Position numbers and translations under genes: made by a program
Shown: one piece after another, positions 7,062-15,386 of the stretch
Numbering within the stretch: position 1 is the stretch's first letter
How the letters are laid out: the number at the start of each line of letters is the position of its first letter
The notes under the pieces: generated by a model
What the model was told of the DNA's origin: nothing
Databases searched by the model: none
What the model saw: only the letters and a program-made list of their open reading frames with translations
Assembly (NCBI RefSeq): GCF_047807365.1
Contig: NZ_JBLOUI010000024.1
Span: 1 to 37,788 of the forward strand
Length of the DNA stretch: 37,788 nucleotides
Origin: Peptacetobacter sp900539645
Lineage (GTDB): Bacteria > Bacillota > Clostridia > Peptostreptococcales > Peptostreptococcaceae
Reading direction: 5' to 3'

Positions 7062-8369
7062 CTAGTCTTCGAATACTGTCTGTCCATCAACTTCTACAGT
7101 TAATGCGTGTAATGCTTTTTCTACTAATCTTCTTCTTAAAGATTTTTCTTCAGCTGGATCTAAAGCTGGATTTCCTAAAGGATGAGGTATAGCTATTGTA
7201 GGAACTATTCTATTTGCTCCAACAGTTAAAGATATTGGAACTACTGTACACATGTGTACTACTGGTAGTCCAGCTCTTTCTATTTCTTTTACCATAGTTG
7301 CACCGCAACGAGTACAAGTACCTCAAGTAGATGTTAGTATAACTGCATCTACACCAGCTTCAACTAGTTTTTTAGCATATTCAGCTGCGAATTTTTTAGA
7401 ACTTGCAACTGCAGTACCATTACCAACTGTTGAGTAGAAGTAGTTGTGTAATTTTCCTATTACGCCTTCTTTTTCAAGATCTCTTAAAACGTCTACTGGT
7501 AAAACTCTATCAGCATCTTCATTAGCATATACTGGGTCGAATCCACCGTGAGCTGTTTCATAAGTTTCTTCTGTAAGGTCCATTACTCCTTCTATTGAGT
7601 ATTCACCGTATTTAGAAGCTGAAGAAGATTCTATTCTATCTGGGTTTCCTTTTGGAACTATACCACCAGAAGTAACTAATGCTATTGTAGCTTTAGATAA
7701 ATCTTTTACAGCTGGGTTAGGATCTACTCTATCGAAGTCAGGCATTGGATATTCAGTTACGAATTCTTCACCTTTTATTTTCTTGATAAGCATATCAACT
7801 GCTCTCTTAGATCCTCTATCTTCTGCGAAGTAGTTAACTCTTACTCCTCTAGCTATGTATCCTTCTTCAGCTGGAGATCCTATTTCTTCTCCGTTAGCTA
7901 ATTTTTTAGCTAATTTAGCCATTTTAGGAAGTGCTTTTCTCATTCCTGCTGCAGAGTCAGAAGTTTCTATTATATATAGATCTTTCTTGAACATATCTGC
8001 ACCTGGGTTTTCTACATACATACCTGTTAAACAAGGTATATTTAAAGCTTCTTTAACAACTTTTGTTATAGTACCTGCTGCAACACCGTATCTACCAGCA
8101 TTGAATGCAGGACCAGCTATGAATAAGTCTGGTTCAAAACCTTTTATTAATTCAAGTACTTCTGCACTTGCTTCATCCATATTTTCACCGAAGTAACTGT
8201 CACCACAAACAACTGTAGCAACTATTTCTATATCTTCACCTAATTTACTATTAAGCTGTACGCTTATAGGAGGTAAAGTTTCTGCCACGTGTGGCTTAGT
8301 ATCGGCTTTTTCTTCTCCACCTATTCCGGCGAAGAACTGGTTTACATAATGAACTGCTTTTATTGCCAT
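7062..8369 (-). CDS. grdB: Glycine reductase component B selenoprotein, UGA as Sec349
   Basis: Substrate-binding selenoprotein of component B. With the GrdE-derived subunits it forms a Schiff base with glycine and passes the carboxymethyl group to GrdA. The frame from 8369 reaches TGA at 7323-7325 and continues without a break for 86 more codons to TAG at 7062. Across the TGA the protein reads LTST-U-GTCTRCGATM, the hallmark of GrdB, with Cys352 and Cys355 after Sec349. Total 435 residues, the normal family length. A SECIS-like hairpin follows at the correct distance. Ordinary gene calling would give a truncated 348-residue protein plus a small fragment. AGGAGG precedes the start; grdA ends 18 bases upstream. 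Confidence 0.96.
7297..7325 (-). promoter_or_regulatory. Bacterial SECIS element of grdB
   Basis: On minus, UGA at 7325-7323 is followed after exactly 18 bases by a GGU apical loop closed by GUUGC/GCAAC (7297-7309). The same 18-base offset and GGU loop occur in E. coli fdhF as I recall it. It recruits SelB with Sec-tRNA. Confidence 0.8.
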
Positions 8370-8387
8370 TTCATCGTCCTCCTAGAA

Positions 8388-8864
8388 TTAATTGTATTTA
8401 CAATATTCGTCTCTTATTTCTTTCATTTCGTCAGCTATTTCGTCTACATCAAGAACCATTTCCATCATTCCAACCTGTTCTTCGTAAACTTCTTCGTCGA
8501 ATAATTCTTTAACTTCTTCTTCAACAACGTGGTATACTGCTAATCCTAATTCAACACCTGCTAAAGGTCCAGCAAAAGTAGGGTCTCCTGCTGTAACTGT
8601 TTCTGCTGCAAGACCTGCAGCTTCGGCTTCAGCGGCACCTAGTAATATCACAAGATTTTCAGCTCCGAATTTATCGGCAGCATCTTTAACTCTCTTCTGA
8701 TTTTCTAAGTCCATAGCCCCAGCAGCTGTTCAGACGAAACATTCTGTTGCTGAGAATATAACTTCTGCGCTGTCAACTGTTTTAACACATTCTTCTATTG
8801 CAGGTCCTGGCACACCATCACGGTCGCCTATTATCATGACCTTTTTATTTTCAAGTACGCTCAT
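8388..8864 (-). CDS. grdA: Glycine reductase selenoprotein A, UGA as Sec45
   Basis: Small acidic selenoprotein that carries the Se-carboxymethyl group between components B and C and is re-reduced by thioredoxin. From ATG at 8864 (AGGAGG 6 bases upstream) the frame reads MSVLENKKVMIIGDRDGVPG and reaches TGA at 8730-8732, then continues to 8388. The site reads ECFV-U-TAAGAMDLENQ, the diagnostic GrdA motif with Cys42-x2-Sec45. 158 residues, normal length. Downstream of the UGA an AGC/GCU stem with a GGG-containing loop may be the SECIS; it is weaker and closer than the one in grdB. Without recoding the gene would be called from an internal Met at 8714 and lose its active site. Confidence 0.96.
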
Positions 8865-8918
8865 AATAGTCCTCCTAATTAAATTTTTCTTTATTATTTT
8901 TTATATTTTTATTATTAT

Positions 8919-8938
8919 TTTACAGTCTATACTGTAAA
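8919..8938 (-). repeat. Hairpin in the grdE-grdA spacer
   Basis: TTTACAGT / ACTGTAAA, 8-bp perfect stem, 4-base loop. On minus it is followed by ATAATAATAA, not a T-run. Possible mRNA processing or stability element. Confidence 0.5.
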
Positions 8939-8962
8939 GTTGATTTTAAATTTAGATATTGA

Positions 8963-10249
8963 TTAATATCCTTTTGCAGTTAAATATCCGAAACCAGTTT
9001 CGTTAGTAGCACCAGTTATAGCCTGTATTTCTACTTCTATAGTTCCGTCTGGTCTTAATGCTCCAGCAGCTCCACCTGCTATTACATCAACTGCTTCTAT
9101 ATGTCCTATAACTCTATCAAGTTTAGGTAAGTTTATAACCTGGTTAGCATTTCCTCCAGTTACAACAGCATTTGCTCTAACGTCTGCATCTGCTAATGAC
9201 TGAGAAGCACCATCTCTACCAGCATATTCATCTGTTACTATAACAGTTTTAACACCCTGCATTTCTATTTTTTTACAGTTCATTATTAAGTCTGTATCAG
9301 GGTTACCGAAACCTTCCTGAGATACTATAACAGCATCTAATCCAAGGTATTTACATAATTTTGAAGACCAGTTTGAAGATCTTTCTTTGTCAGCTAAGTA
9401 AACATTTTCATTAGTTATTATAACACCCATGAAGTTTATTTCTTTTCCGTGCTGAGCATATAATTCTTCTATTACACCATTGTTCATGTGTACATAACTT
9501 GGGTTTTTATCACATGCAGAAACACAGTTACCACTTACTATAGCAGTATCAAGTACTTCTGTTGGGTAAAGTATTGTTGGAACTATCTGTTTAGCATCTA
9601 CACCGTATACGTAAGTATCGTGTAATAGTCCCTGAGTCTGAAGCATGTAAACATATCCAACTTTTGGTAGTTCTGGATATTCTGCAGCCTGTTCGAATAA
9701 TGGTTTAGTTTCATATACAGATACTTCATCAGGAGTAAGTTCTTTAGCAACTTTTCCTAAGTAAGCAGCAGCTTTGAATCCTATCATTCTAACAGCTTTT
9801 TCATGATCATGCTGTTTTAAACCATCTACTGGTTCAGCTATAACAACAACGTTGTTTAATTTTGAGAATGGAGTATATTTAGCTCCTTCTCCTGTCATGT
9901 CTACTATACCTTCCTGGAAACCAACTATTTTACCAGTTGTAACTACAGCAACACCTTTTAATGCATGAGTTCTACCTTCACCAACTGTATCAACTTTAGA
10001 TATGATACCTGGGAACACTCCACCGTTACCTTCTACCTTAACTCTTGGTTCGATAACATCTTTAACTGGTGTTATTCTTATGCTTTCACCTGGGTGAGCT
10101 AATTCTATATCTATTGATTTGATATGTTCATCTCCACCTATTTCCTGTAGCATCTCTTCTTTGTTTACGAATAAAACACCATCTTTAACTTCAGTTTTTT
10201 CACCAAACTGAACATCTTTTATAAAGATTTTTCCTAATTCAAGACGCAT
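8963..10249 (-). CDS. grdE: Glycine reductase component B proprotein (alpha/beta)
   Basis: Proprotein of the two non-selenium subunits of component B. The family is self-cleaved between Asn and Cys, leaving a pyruvoyl group on the C-terminal half that binds glycine as a Schiff base. The site is seen here as SGN241-C242VSACD. 428 residues, full length. GGGAGGTG precedes the start. Sits between trxA (73-base spacer) and grdA (98-base spacer), both holding small hairpins. Confidence 0.95.
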   Translation of the reverse strand: MRLELGKIFIKDVQFGEKTEVKDGVLFVNKEEMLQEIGGDEHIKSIDIELAHPGESIRITPVKDVIEPRVKVEGNGGVFPGIISKVDTVGEGRTHALKGVAVVTTGKIVGFQEGIVDMTGEGAKYTPFSKLNNVVVIAEPVDGLKQHDHEKAVRMIGFKAAAYLGKVAKELTPDEVSVYETKPLFEQAAEYPELPKVGYVYMLQTQGLLHDTYVYGVDAKQIVPTILYPTEVLDTAIVSGNCVSACDKNPSYVHMNNGVIEELYAQHGKEINFMGVIITNENVYLADKERSSNWSSKLCKYLGLDAVIVSQEGFGNPDTDLIMNCKKIEMQGVKTVIVTDEYAGRDGASQSLADADVRANAVVTGGNANQVINLPKLDRVIGHIEAVDVIAGGAAGALRPDGTIEVEIQAITGATNETGFGYLTAKGY

Positions 10250-10284
10250 AACGCACCTCCCATAAATTTTTGTATAAAATTAAC

Positions 10285-10308
10285 CTTTTAAAATAATTTA
10301 ATTAAAAG
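10285..10308 (-). repeat. Weak hairpin in the trxA-grdE spacer
   Basis: CTTTTAA / TTAAAAG, 7 bp around a 10-base loop, AT-only except the terminal pair. Listed because it parallels stronger hairpins in other spacers of this operon. Confidence 0.3.
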
Positions 10309-10322
10309 CTAATAATAGGCTC

Positions 10323-10643
10323 TTAAACGTATTTTTTTATCATAGCTTCTATGTTAGCTATTGTTGCATCATCTTTAGTAACTTCGTCTATTTTTTCTCC
10401 ATCTTTGTAAACTGCTAATGTTGGAAGTCCTAAAACTTTCTGTTTTATAGCAAGTCTTCTTGCTTTTGTTATATCCATTTCACAGAATTTCATTCCTGCA
10501 GCGTATTTTTCAGCTAATTCATGTACTTCTGGCATTAAAGCTTTACATGGTTCACATCCCTGACTCCAGTAATCTACGAATACGTATCCTTCTGCTTCTA
10601 ATACTTCTGTTGCGAATGTATCTTTGTCTAATGCTAACATCAT
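10323..10643 (-). CDS. trxA: Thioredoxin of the glycine reductase operon (GCEPC active site)
   Basis: Reduces the oxidised Cys-Sec pair of GrdA after each turn. 106 residues with the thioredoxin fold. The active site reads SQG-C30-E-P-C33-K instead of the usual WCGPCK. The cis-Pro loop (GLPTLAVY) is present. Variant CxPC sites are known for thioredoxins encoded with glycine reductase. GGAGG lies 9 bases before the first of two adjacent ATG codons, so 10643 is chosen; starting at the second ATG would shorten it by one residue. Confidence 0.92.
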   Translation of the reverse strand: MMLALDKDTFATEVLEAEGYVFVDYWSQGCEPCKALMPEVHELAEKYAAGMKFCEMDITKARRLAIKQKVLGLPTLAVYKDGEKIDEVTKDDATIANIEAMIKKYV

Positions 10644-10676
10644 TTTTTTGTTCCTCCAATTTTTTATTTATTTTAC

Positions 10677-10698
10677 CTGGAAGCCAAATGGCTTCCAG
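10677..10698 (-). promoter_or_regulatory. GC-rich hairpin between trxB and trxA
   Basis: CTGGAAGCC / GGCTTCCAG, a perfect 9-bp stem with a 4-base loop. It is followed on minus by GTAAAATAAATAAAA and on plus by ATTATATG, so it is not a terminator in either direction. Likely an mRNA processing or stability structure that sets different trxB and downstream message levels. Confidence 0.6.
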
Positions 10699-10741
10699 AT
10701 TATATGCTTTTTATATTTTTTAGTTTAATAGTTTTTACTGA

Positions 10742-11692
10742 TTATTCAGCAAAGTGTTCTTCTATATATTTTTCAGCCTGAGTTGCTGCTATTGCACCAT
10801 CAGCTGTTGCAGTTACAACCTGTCTTAAAGGTTTCTGTCTACAGTCACCAGCTGCAAATACACCTGGTATGTTAGTTCTCATGTGGTCGTCAGTTAATAA
10901 GTAGTTCTGTTCGTCCATATCTAATATACCTTTGTATAAATCAGTCTGAGCTATAACACCTATGAATACGAATACACCCATTGTTCCGTCTTCTTCATCA
11001 GCGAAATATTCATGAGTTTCTCCAGTAACTGTGTTTTTGAATACTACAGATTGTAGTATTCCGTCACCTTTTATTTCTTCAACTACTGTATCTAGTAAGA
11101 ATTCTATTTTAGGGTTCTTTCTAGCTTTTTCTTCTATACTCTTAGCACATCTGAATCCCTGTCTTCTGTGAACTATTGTAACTTTTCTAGCGAATTTAGT
11201 TAAGTACATAGCTTCTTCTAAAGCACTGTCTCCTCCACCAACTACGAATACTTCGAAATCTTCAAAGAAGTCAGCGTCACAAGTTGCACAGTAAGAAACA
11301 CCTTTACCAGTGAATTCTGCTTCTCCTGGGCATCCTATTTTTCTTGGGCTAGCACCAGCTGCAACTATAACAGCTTTAGCTCTATATTCTGTACCACTTT
11401 CACATTTTAATACTTTTATATCTCCTTCAAGTTGAACTTCAACTACACCATCTCTTTTTATTTCAGCACCGAATTCATCACACTGCTGAACCATTCTAGC
11501 TGTTAAAGATGGACCACTTGCATTTTCAACAGATCCAGGATAGTTTGCAACTTCGTGAGTTATAACTATCTGTCCACCGTTTTTAGTTTTTTCTAATATT
11601 AGAGTTTTCATTTTAGCTCTAGCTCCATATATTCCTGCAGCTAGTCCAGCTGGTCCTCCACCGATTATGACTATGTCATATAAATTTTCCAT
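10742..11692 (-). CDS. trxB: Thioredoxin reductase
   Basis: FAD enzyme that moves electrons from NAD(P)H to the operon's thioredoxin and so powers glycine reduction. 316 residues. FAD-binding GGGPAGLAAG at 11-20; redox pair C135-A-T-C138 (SYCATCDADFF); second nucleotide-binding GGGDSALEEA; C-terminal FAD motif GVFAAGDCR. AGGAGG lies 9 bases upstream of the ATG. A 174-base spacer separates it from grdX and could hold an internal promoter (a TATAAT is present, but its possible -35 is at a poor 20-base spacing). Confidence 0.95.
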   Translation of the reverse strand: MENLYDIVIIGGGPAGLAAGIYGARAKMKTLILEKTKNGGQIVITHEVANYPGSVENASGPSLTARMVQQCDEFGAEIKRDGVVEVQLEGDIKVLKCESGTEYRAKAVIVAAGASPRKIGCPGEAEFTGKGVSYCATCDADFFEDFEVFVVGGGDSALEEAMYLTKFARKVTIVHRRQGFRCAKSIEEKARKNPKIEFLLDTVVEEIKGDGILQSVVFKNTVTGETHEYFADEEDGTMGVFVFIGVIAQTDLYKGILDMDEQNYLLTDDHMRTNIPGVFAAGDCRQKPLRQVVTATADGAIAATQAEKYIEEHFAE

Positions 11693-11866
11693 TTCGTCAT
11701 CCTCCTGATTGAAATATAAATCTTTTTATTAATTTAAAATTCAAAATTTAAAACAATATTATATTTTTGAATAGTAATTACTAGTACAATACTTCGAAAA
11801 ATGTTTTCCTATCGCACAAATACATTTGTAAATGTTTTCCACAAAGATAAATATAATACTATTCTT

Positions 11867-12241
11867 TTAATACTCATACTGGATTCTTGAGATTGTATTA
11901 GTCATTATATCTAAATCTATAACTCTAAAATCATCCATTACTCTTTCTATCCAGTTAGGAGTTTTCTTGTCATTTTGGAATTTAGAAGCTGTATTTATTG
12001 CATCTTCTATTAGTTCCACTGACTGATAATCTAATCCTTCTCCTTCAGCCATTATAACTGTTCTATAAGGAGTTTCATTAGGTTTTACACTTCCATAAAG
12101 TGGGTGTGAAAGTAGTTTACATCCTTTATGAATATATTTTCTACATTCTTCAAGAACACCTATGTAAGATGTATCAATAAGTCTTACATCCTTTTCAGGA
12201 AAACTTTCTTTTATTTTAGAATTATTTGTTACTATAAACAT
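11867..12241 (-). CDS. grdX: GrdX family protein
   Basis: Small protein encoded first in glycine reductase operons; biochemical role not established. 124 residues, with the family segment LLSHPLYGSVKPNETPYRT in the middle. I chose the ATG at 12241 (MFIVTNNSK), preceded by GAGAGTG, over an upstream in-frame ATG at 12259 without a ribosome binding site. A TTG at 12277 lies in the T-run of the riboswitch terminator and cannot be the start. It is the first gene downstream of the glycine riboswitch. Confidence 0.88.
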   Translation of the reverse strand: MFIVTNNSKIKESFPEKDVRLIDTSYIGVLEECRKYIHKGCKLLSHPLYGSVKPNETPYRTVIMAEGEGLDYQSVELIEDAINTASKFQNDKKTPNWIERVMDDFRVIDLDIMTNTISRIQYEY

Positions 12242-12274
12242 CTTTACACTCTCTTTCATCCTAGAAACTTTAAA

Positions 12275-12317
12275 CAAAAAAACAGAGAAAACAAATCTCC
12301 CAATTTGTCTTCCCTGT
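12275..12317 (-). terminator. Expression-platform terminator of the glycine riboswitch
   Basis: On minus, ACAGGGAA pairs with TTCTCTGT (one G-U pair) and inner ACAAAT with ATTTGT, followed by seven Ts. It ends 33 bases before the grdX start. In the ligand-bound state the aptamer would be expected to prevent this hairpin, giving glycine-induced read-through. Confidence 0.8.
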
Positions 12318-12327
12318 CAAAATTCAT

Positions 12328-12450
12328 CTTCAGAGATCTGTCCGCAATATAGTATATTCACCTGAGAATTTCACATTTACTATCGGGAAATAGTAAACAT
12401 TTGTACCTTCGGTCCCCATTTAAGGAAGTCTCCTATACGCTTCATCCAGA
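12328..12450 (-). promoter_or_regulatory. Glycine riboswitch, single aptamer
   Basis: On minus, in order: GGAGA (12429-12433), ACCGAAGG (12406-12413), a P3 hairpin TTTACTAT / ATAGTAAA, CTCAGGT (12360-12366) and GGACAGA (12337-12343). These are the conserved blocks of the glycine aptamer. Only one set is present, not the usual tandem. It lies between a good promoter and an intrinsic terminator, directly upstream of grdX, so it should switch on glycine catabolism when glycine is high. Confidence 0.92.
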
Positions 12451-12495
12451 AATATAAACTTTTTATTTTTGTCTGTCTCTATATTTGTTAAGTTA

Positions 12496-12524
12496 AGTAT
12501 ATAAATTTTCGATACAAATATCAA
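12496..12524 (-). promoter_or_regulatory. grd operon promoter
   Basis: Minus strand: TTGATA (12519-12524), 17-base spacer, TATACT (12496-12501). Transcription would begin near 12489 and enter the glycine aptamer. Confidence 0.75.
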
Positions 12525-12579
12525 GTCTTTTTTTTATTTTTTTTTCTATTATTTTTTCAAATGTTTTTCACATATTTTT

Positions 12580-12654
12580 CTAACAACTCATAAAAGTTAG
12601 TTATATACTTAACTTTAGCTACTTACATCTTTGATTTTTCATTAAAGTTGTTAG
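12580..12654. repeat. Inverted repeat upstream of the grd promoter
   Basis: CTAACAACT (12580-12588) and AGTTGTTAG (12646-12654) are perfect inverted copies 57 bases apart. Inside them AAAGTTA / TAACTTT form a second dyad. The GTTAAGTATATAAC core resembles, in inverted form, the TATACTTAACTTAAC at the grd -10 region. Could be an operator array or a poor terminator; the rest of 12655-12802 is AT-rich without further structure I can support. Confidence 0.35.
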
Positions 12655-12802
12655 TCATATTTTTTTATTTTTTGGCTATTTTTATATATTTTATTTAATT
12701 TTCTATATATATTTTTTAATTTATATTGTGTTTTATCTATAGATATTTATTTTATTGATATTTTTTATACTTACAAGATAATGTTTTTTATTATCTATTT
12801 AT

Positions 12803-14485
12803 CTATACCTTACCAACACTCCAATTATAGATTTTTTCTATAACTGTATCTAAACACCCTTTTTCAAAAGGTGATTTTAAACCTCCAACTTCAACTGTTT
12901 CTACAAAAGATCTCTTACCAGCATTTTTGCAAATATGCATATAATTCTCTAAAACTCTTTCGTACTCATCTTCCATACTAGCCCAAATTTGAAGTGCGCA
13001 AACCTCAGCAAGAGCATAATCTATATAATAAAATGGATTCTTAAATATATGACCTTGTTTAAACCACCAGCATCCTTTTTCTAAAAACTCATTTCCATCA
13101 TAATCCTTCCATGGTGTATATATTTTCTCTAGTCTTCTCCATTCTGAATTTCTTTTCTCTGGAGTAAGTTTTGGATTTTTATATACAATATGCTGAAACT
13201 CATCTACCACCATACAATACGGAATTAACCTAACTATAGTTGCCATATGAGTTCTTTTAAATTTATCCTCATCTTCTTTAAAGAATAATTTCATCCAAGG
13301 CCAAGTCAAAAGTTCCATAGACATAGAATGTATTTCACAGCAATCTAATGTTGGGAAGTTTATCTCTGGCATGTCTATACTTCTAGACATATAAAGCTGA
13401 AATGCGTGACCAGCTTCATGAGTTAATGTATCTACATCATCAAAAGTCTTGTTGAAATTTGAAAAAATAAACGGAGCTTTTATCTCCGGTATATACGTAC
13501 AGTATCCACCAAATCCTTTAGATTCTTTTGTTTCTAAATCCATAAACTCATTTTCTACCATAAAATCAAAGAATTCACCGGTTTCTTTGGATAATTCATG
13601 ATACATCTTTGATGCTGCATCTAAAGTTTCATCATAATCTGTTAAAGGTTCCATATTCCAACCTGGGTATTCAATATCATCATCGTAATATTTTAATTCA
13701 TCTATTCCTAGTCTAACTCTCTTTTGCTTATTAAACTCATCTACTAACGGAATCCATTTTTCTCTAACTTCATCTCTAAATTTAGATACATCAGCTTCCC
13801 CATATTCAGTTCTTTTCATTCTTATATATCCTAACTCTACAAAATTATCAAATCCTAACTTTTTAGCAATTCTATTTCTCACTTCTACTAACTCATCAAA
13901 ATTAGAATTGAATTTGTCTTCAATTGATTTAAAATAATTATAGAATTTTTCTGAAGCCACTTTTCTTTCTTCTCTGTTTTCTGATAACATATATTTATTC
14001 ATTTGTGATAAGTTATTATACTTGCCATCATAAAATATTTTTGCAGATGCTAATAACTTAGTATACTCAGAACAAAGTTTATTTTCTATTTTTAAATCAT
14101 CTATTATTTCATCTGAAAATTCCTTTAAACTAAACTCTACAAGTTTATAAAAATGCTTGCCATATTTAGCTTCTATATCTGTTTTAAAGTCTGAATTTAC
14201 AATAGTTTCATAAAATATCTTATCTATTTTTTTATACTCTGGACCATACTCATCCCAATATCTATTTTCTATAGCTATCTTTTCATCATGAGTATTTATA
14301 CTATAATTTATAGATGCTAGTGTCTTCATACTCTCTACATGGTTTCTTATTTTATTTATTTCTACTATATTTTTATCAAATTTTTCAAAATTATCACTTT
14401 TTTTCATATCATTTATTAATGATATTATTTTTTTATTAATCTCTTTAAAATTTGGTCTTTCATATTTATACTCTGAAAATTTCAT
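12803..14485 (-). CDS. M3 family oligoendopeptidase
   Basis: Cytosolic zinc metallopeptidase that degrades short peptides. The zinc site reads H356-E-A-G-H360, with Glu384 (CCEIHS) as the likely third ligand, at the spacing usual for family M3. 560 residues, close to clostridial M3 peptidases that are related to but distinct from PepF. The start is the ATG at 14485, with AAAGGTGG four bases upstream; a TTG at 14500 lies before that site and is rejected. The ribosome binding site follows directly on the T-run of the nadC terminator. Gln codons here are mostly CAA, unlike the grd genes. Could be labelled pepF, but I would not insist on it. Confidence 0.9.
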   Translation of the reverse strand: MKFSEYKYERPNFKEINKKIISLINDMKKSDNFEKFDKNIVEINKIRNHVESMKTLASINYSINTHDEKIAIENRYWDEYGPEYKKIDKIFYETIVNSDFKTDIEAKYGKHFYKLVEFSLKEFSDEIIDDLKIENKLCSEYTKLLASAKIFYDGKYNNLSQMNKYMLSENREERKVASEKFYNYFKSIEDKFNSNFDELVEVRNRIAKKLGFDNFVELGYIRMKRTEYGEADVSKFRDEVREKWIPLVDEFNKQKRVRLGIDELKYYDDDIEYPGWNMEPLTDYDETLDAASKMYHELSKETGEFFDFMVENEFMDLETKESKGFGGYCTYIPEIKAPFIFSNFNKTFDDVDTLTHEAGHAFQLYMSRSIDMPEINFPTLDCCEIHSMSMELLTWPWMKLFFKEDEDKFKRTHMATIVRLIPYCMVVDEFQHIVYKNPKLTPEKRNSEWRRLEKIYTPWKDYDGNEFLEKGCWWFKQGHIFKNPFYYIDYALAEVCALQIWASMEDEYERVLENYMHICKNAGKRSFVETVEVGGLKSPFEKGCLDTVIEKIYNWSVGKV

Positions 14486-14498
14486 TTTACCACCTTTC

Positions 14499-14532
14499 AA
14501 AAAAAGCTGTATAAGAATTATCCTATACAGCT
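14499..14532 (-). terminator. nadABC terminator
   Basis: On minus, AGCTGTATA / TATACAGCT (9-bp perfect stem, 10-base loop) followed by seven Ts. The peptidase ribosome binding site begins within about 5 bases of the T-run. Confidence 0.8.
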
Positions 14533-14549
14533 ATCTTTTTATATATAAA

Positions 14550-15386
14550 TTATATATTTTTTAAGTTTTTCATACTTATATCAAGTGCTTTTACTGAATG
14601 AGTAAGCGCTCCTGAAGATACAACATCAACACCTATTTTACCTATCTCTTCTATATTATCTAATGTAACATTTCCAGAGAATTCTACTATAGCTCTATAA
14701 TCTATTATCTCTAAAGCTTTTTTAGCAGTTTCTAAGTCCATGTTGTCTAACATTATTATATCTGCTCCAGCTTCCACAGCTTCTTTAACCATATCTAAAG
14801 TTTCAACCTCAACTTCTATTTTAGTAACAAAAGATGCGTAGTTTCTAGCTGCTTCTATAGCTTCTTTTACACCACCAGCAGCTCCTATATGGTTATCTTT
14901 AAGCATTACAGCATCAGATAAATTCATTCTATGGTTGTTTCCACCACCCATTTTAACAGAATATTTATCTAATATTCTAAGATTAGGTATAGTTTTTCTA
15001 CTATCTAATAATTTTGTATTACTTCCTTCTAATTTTTCTACAAATTTATTAGTCATAGTTGCTATACCACTCATTCTCTGAAGGTAATTAAGTGCAACTC
15101 TTTCTCCCATTAAAAGATTTCTAGTACTTCCTGTAAGTTTAGCTAATAACTGTTTATTCTGTACTTTATCTCCATCTTTTACATAGAATTCTATTTCAAC
15201 ATCTCCAAGTATATCAAATACTCTTTTATATACTCCAAGCCCTGCTATTACTCCATCTGCTTTACATATAAGATCTACTGTAGATCTTGATTCTTCACCA
15301 ACTACAGAATTAGTACTTATATCTTCATTTGGAATATCTTCTATAAGGGCTTCTCTTATCATCTTATCTACAATCAAATAATTCAT
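14550..15386 (-). CDS. nadC: Nicotinate-nucleotide pyrophosphorylase (carboxylating)
   Basis: Converts quinolinate and PRPP to nicotinate mononucleotide, the third step of de novo NAD synthesis. 278 residues. Diagnostic parts: the RKTIPNLRILDKYSVKMGGG segment (substrate-binding Arg/Lys/His region), HRMNLSDAVMLKDNH, and the C-terminal VEVETLDMVKEAVEAGADII barrel strand. The start overlaps the end of nadB by 23 bases; GAGG lies 9 bases upstream of the ATG, inside nadB, so translation is coupled. Confidence 0.95.
   Translation of the reverse strand: MNYLIVDKMIREALIEDIPNEDISTNSVVGEESRSTVDLICKADGVIAGLGVYKRVFDILGDVEIEFYVKDGDKVQNKQLLAKLTGSTRNLLMGERVALNYLQRMSGIATMTNKFVEKLEGSNTKLLDSRKTIPNLRILDKYSVKMGGGNNHRMNLSDAVMLKDNHIGAAGGVKEAIEAARNYASFVTKIEVEVETLDMVKEAVEAGADIIMLDNMDLETAKKALEIIDYRAIVEFSGNVTLDNIEEIGKIGVDVVSSGALTHSVKALDISMKNLKNI

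Noticed and set aside
7062..7295. Separate 77-residue gene after grdB
   Set aside because: It is the C-terminal part of GrdB after the selenocysteine UGA at 7323-7325.
8388..8714. Separate 108-residue protein starting at an internal Met
   Set aside because: It is GrdA after the UGA at codon 45; the true start is at 8864 with AGGAGG.
10677..10698. Terminator between trxB and trxA
   Set aside because: The hairpin is strong, but no T-run follows in either direction, so it is listed as an RNA hairpin instead.
12242..12277. TTG start for grdX at 12277
   Set aside because: It falls in the T-run of the riboswitch terminator with no ribosome binding site.
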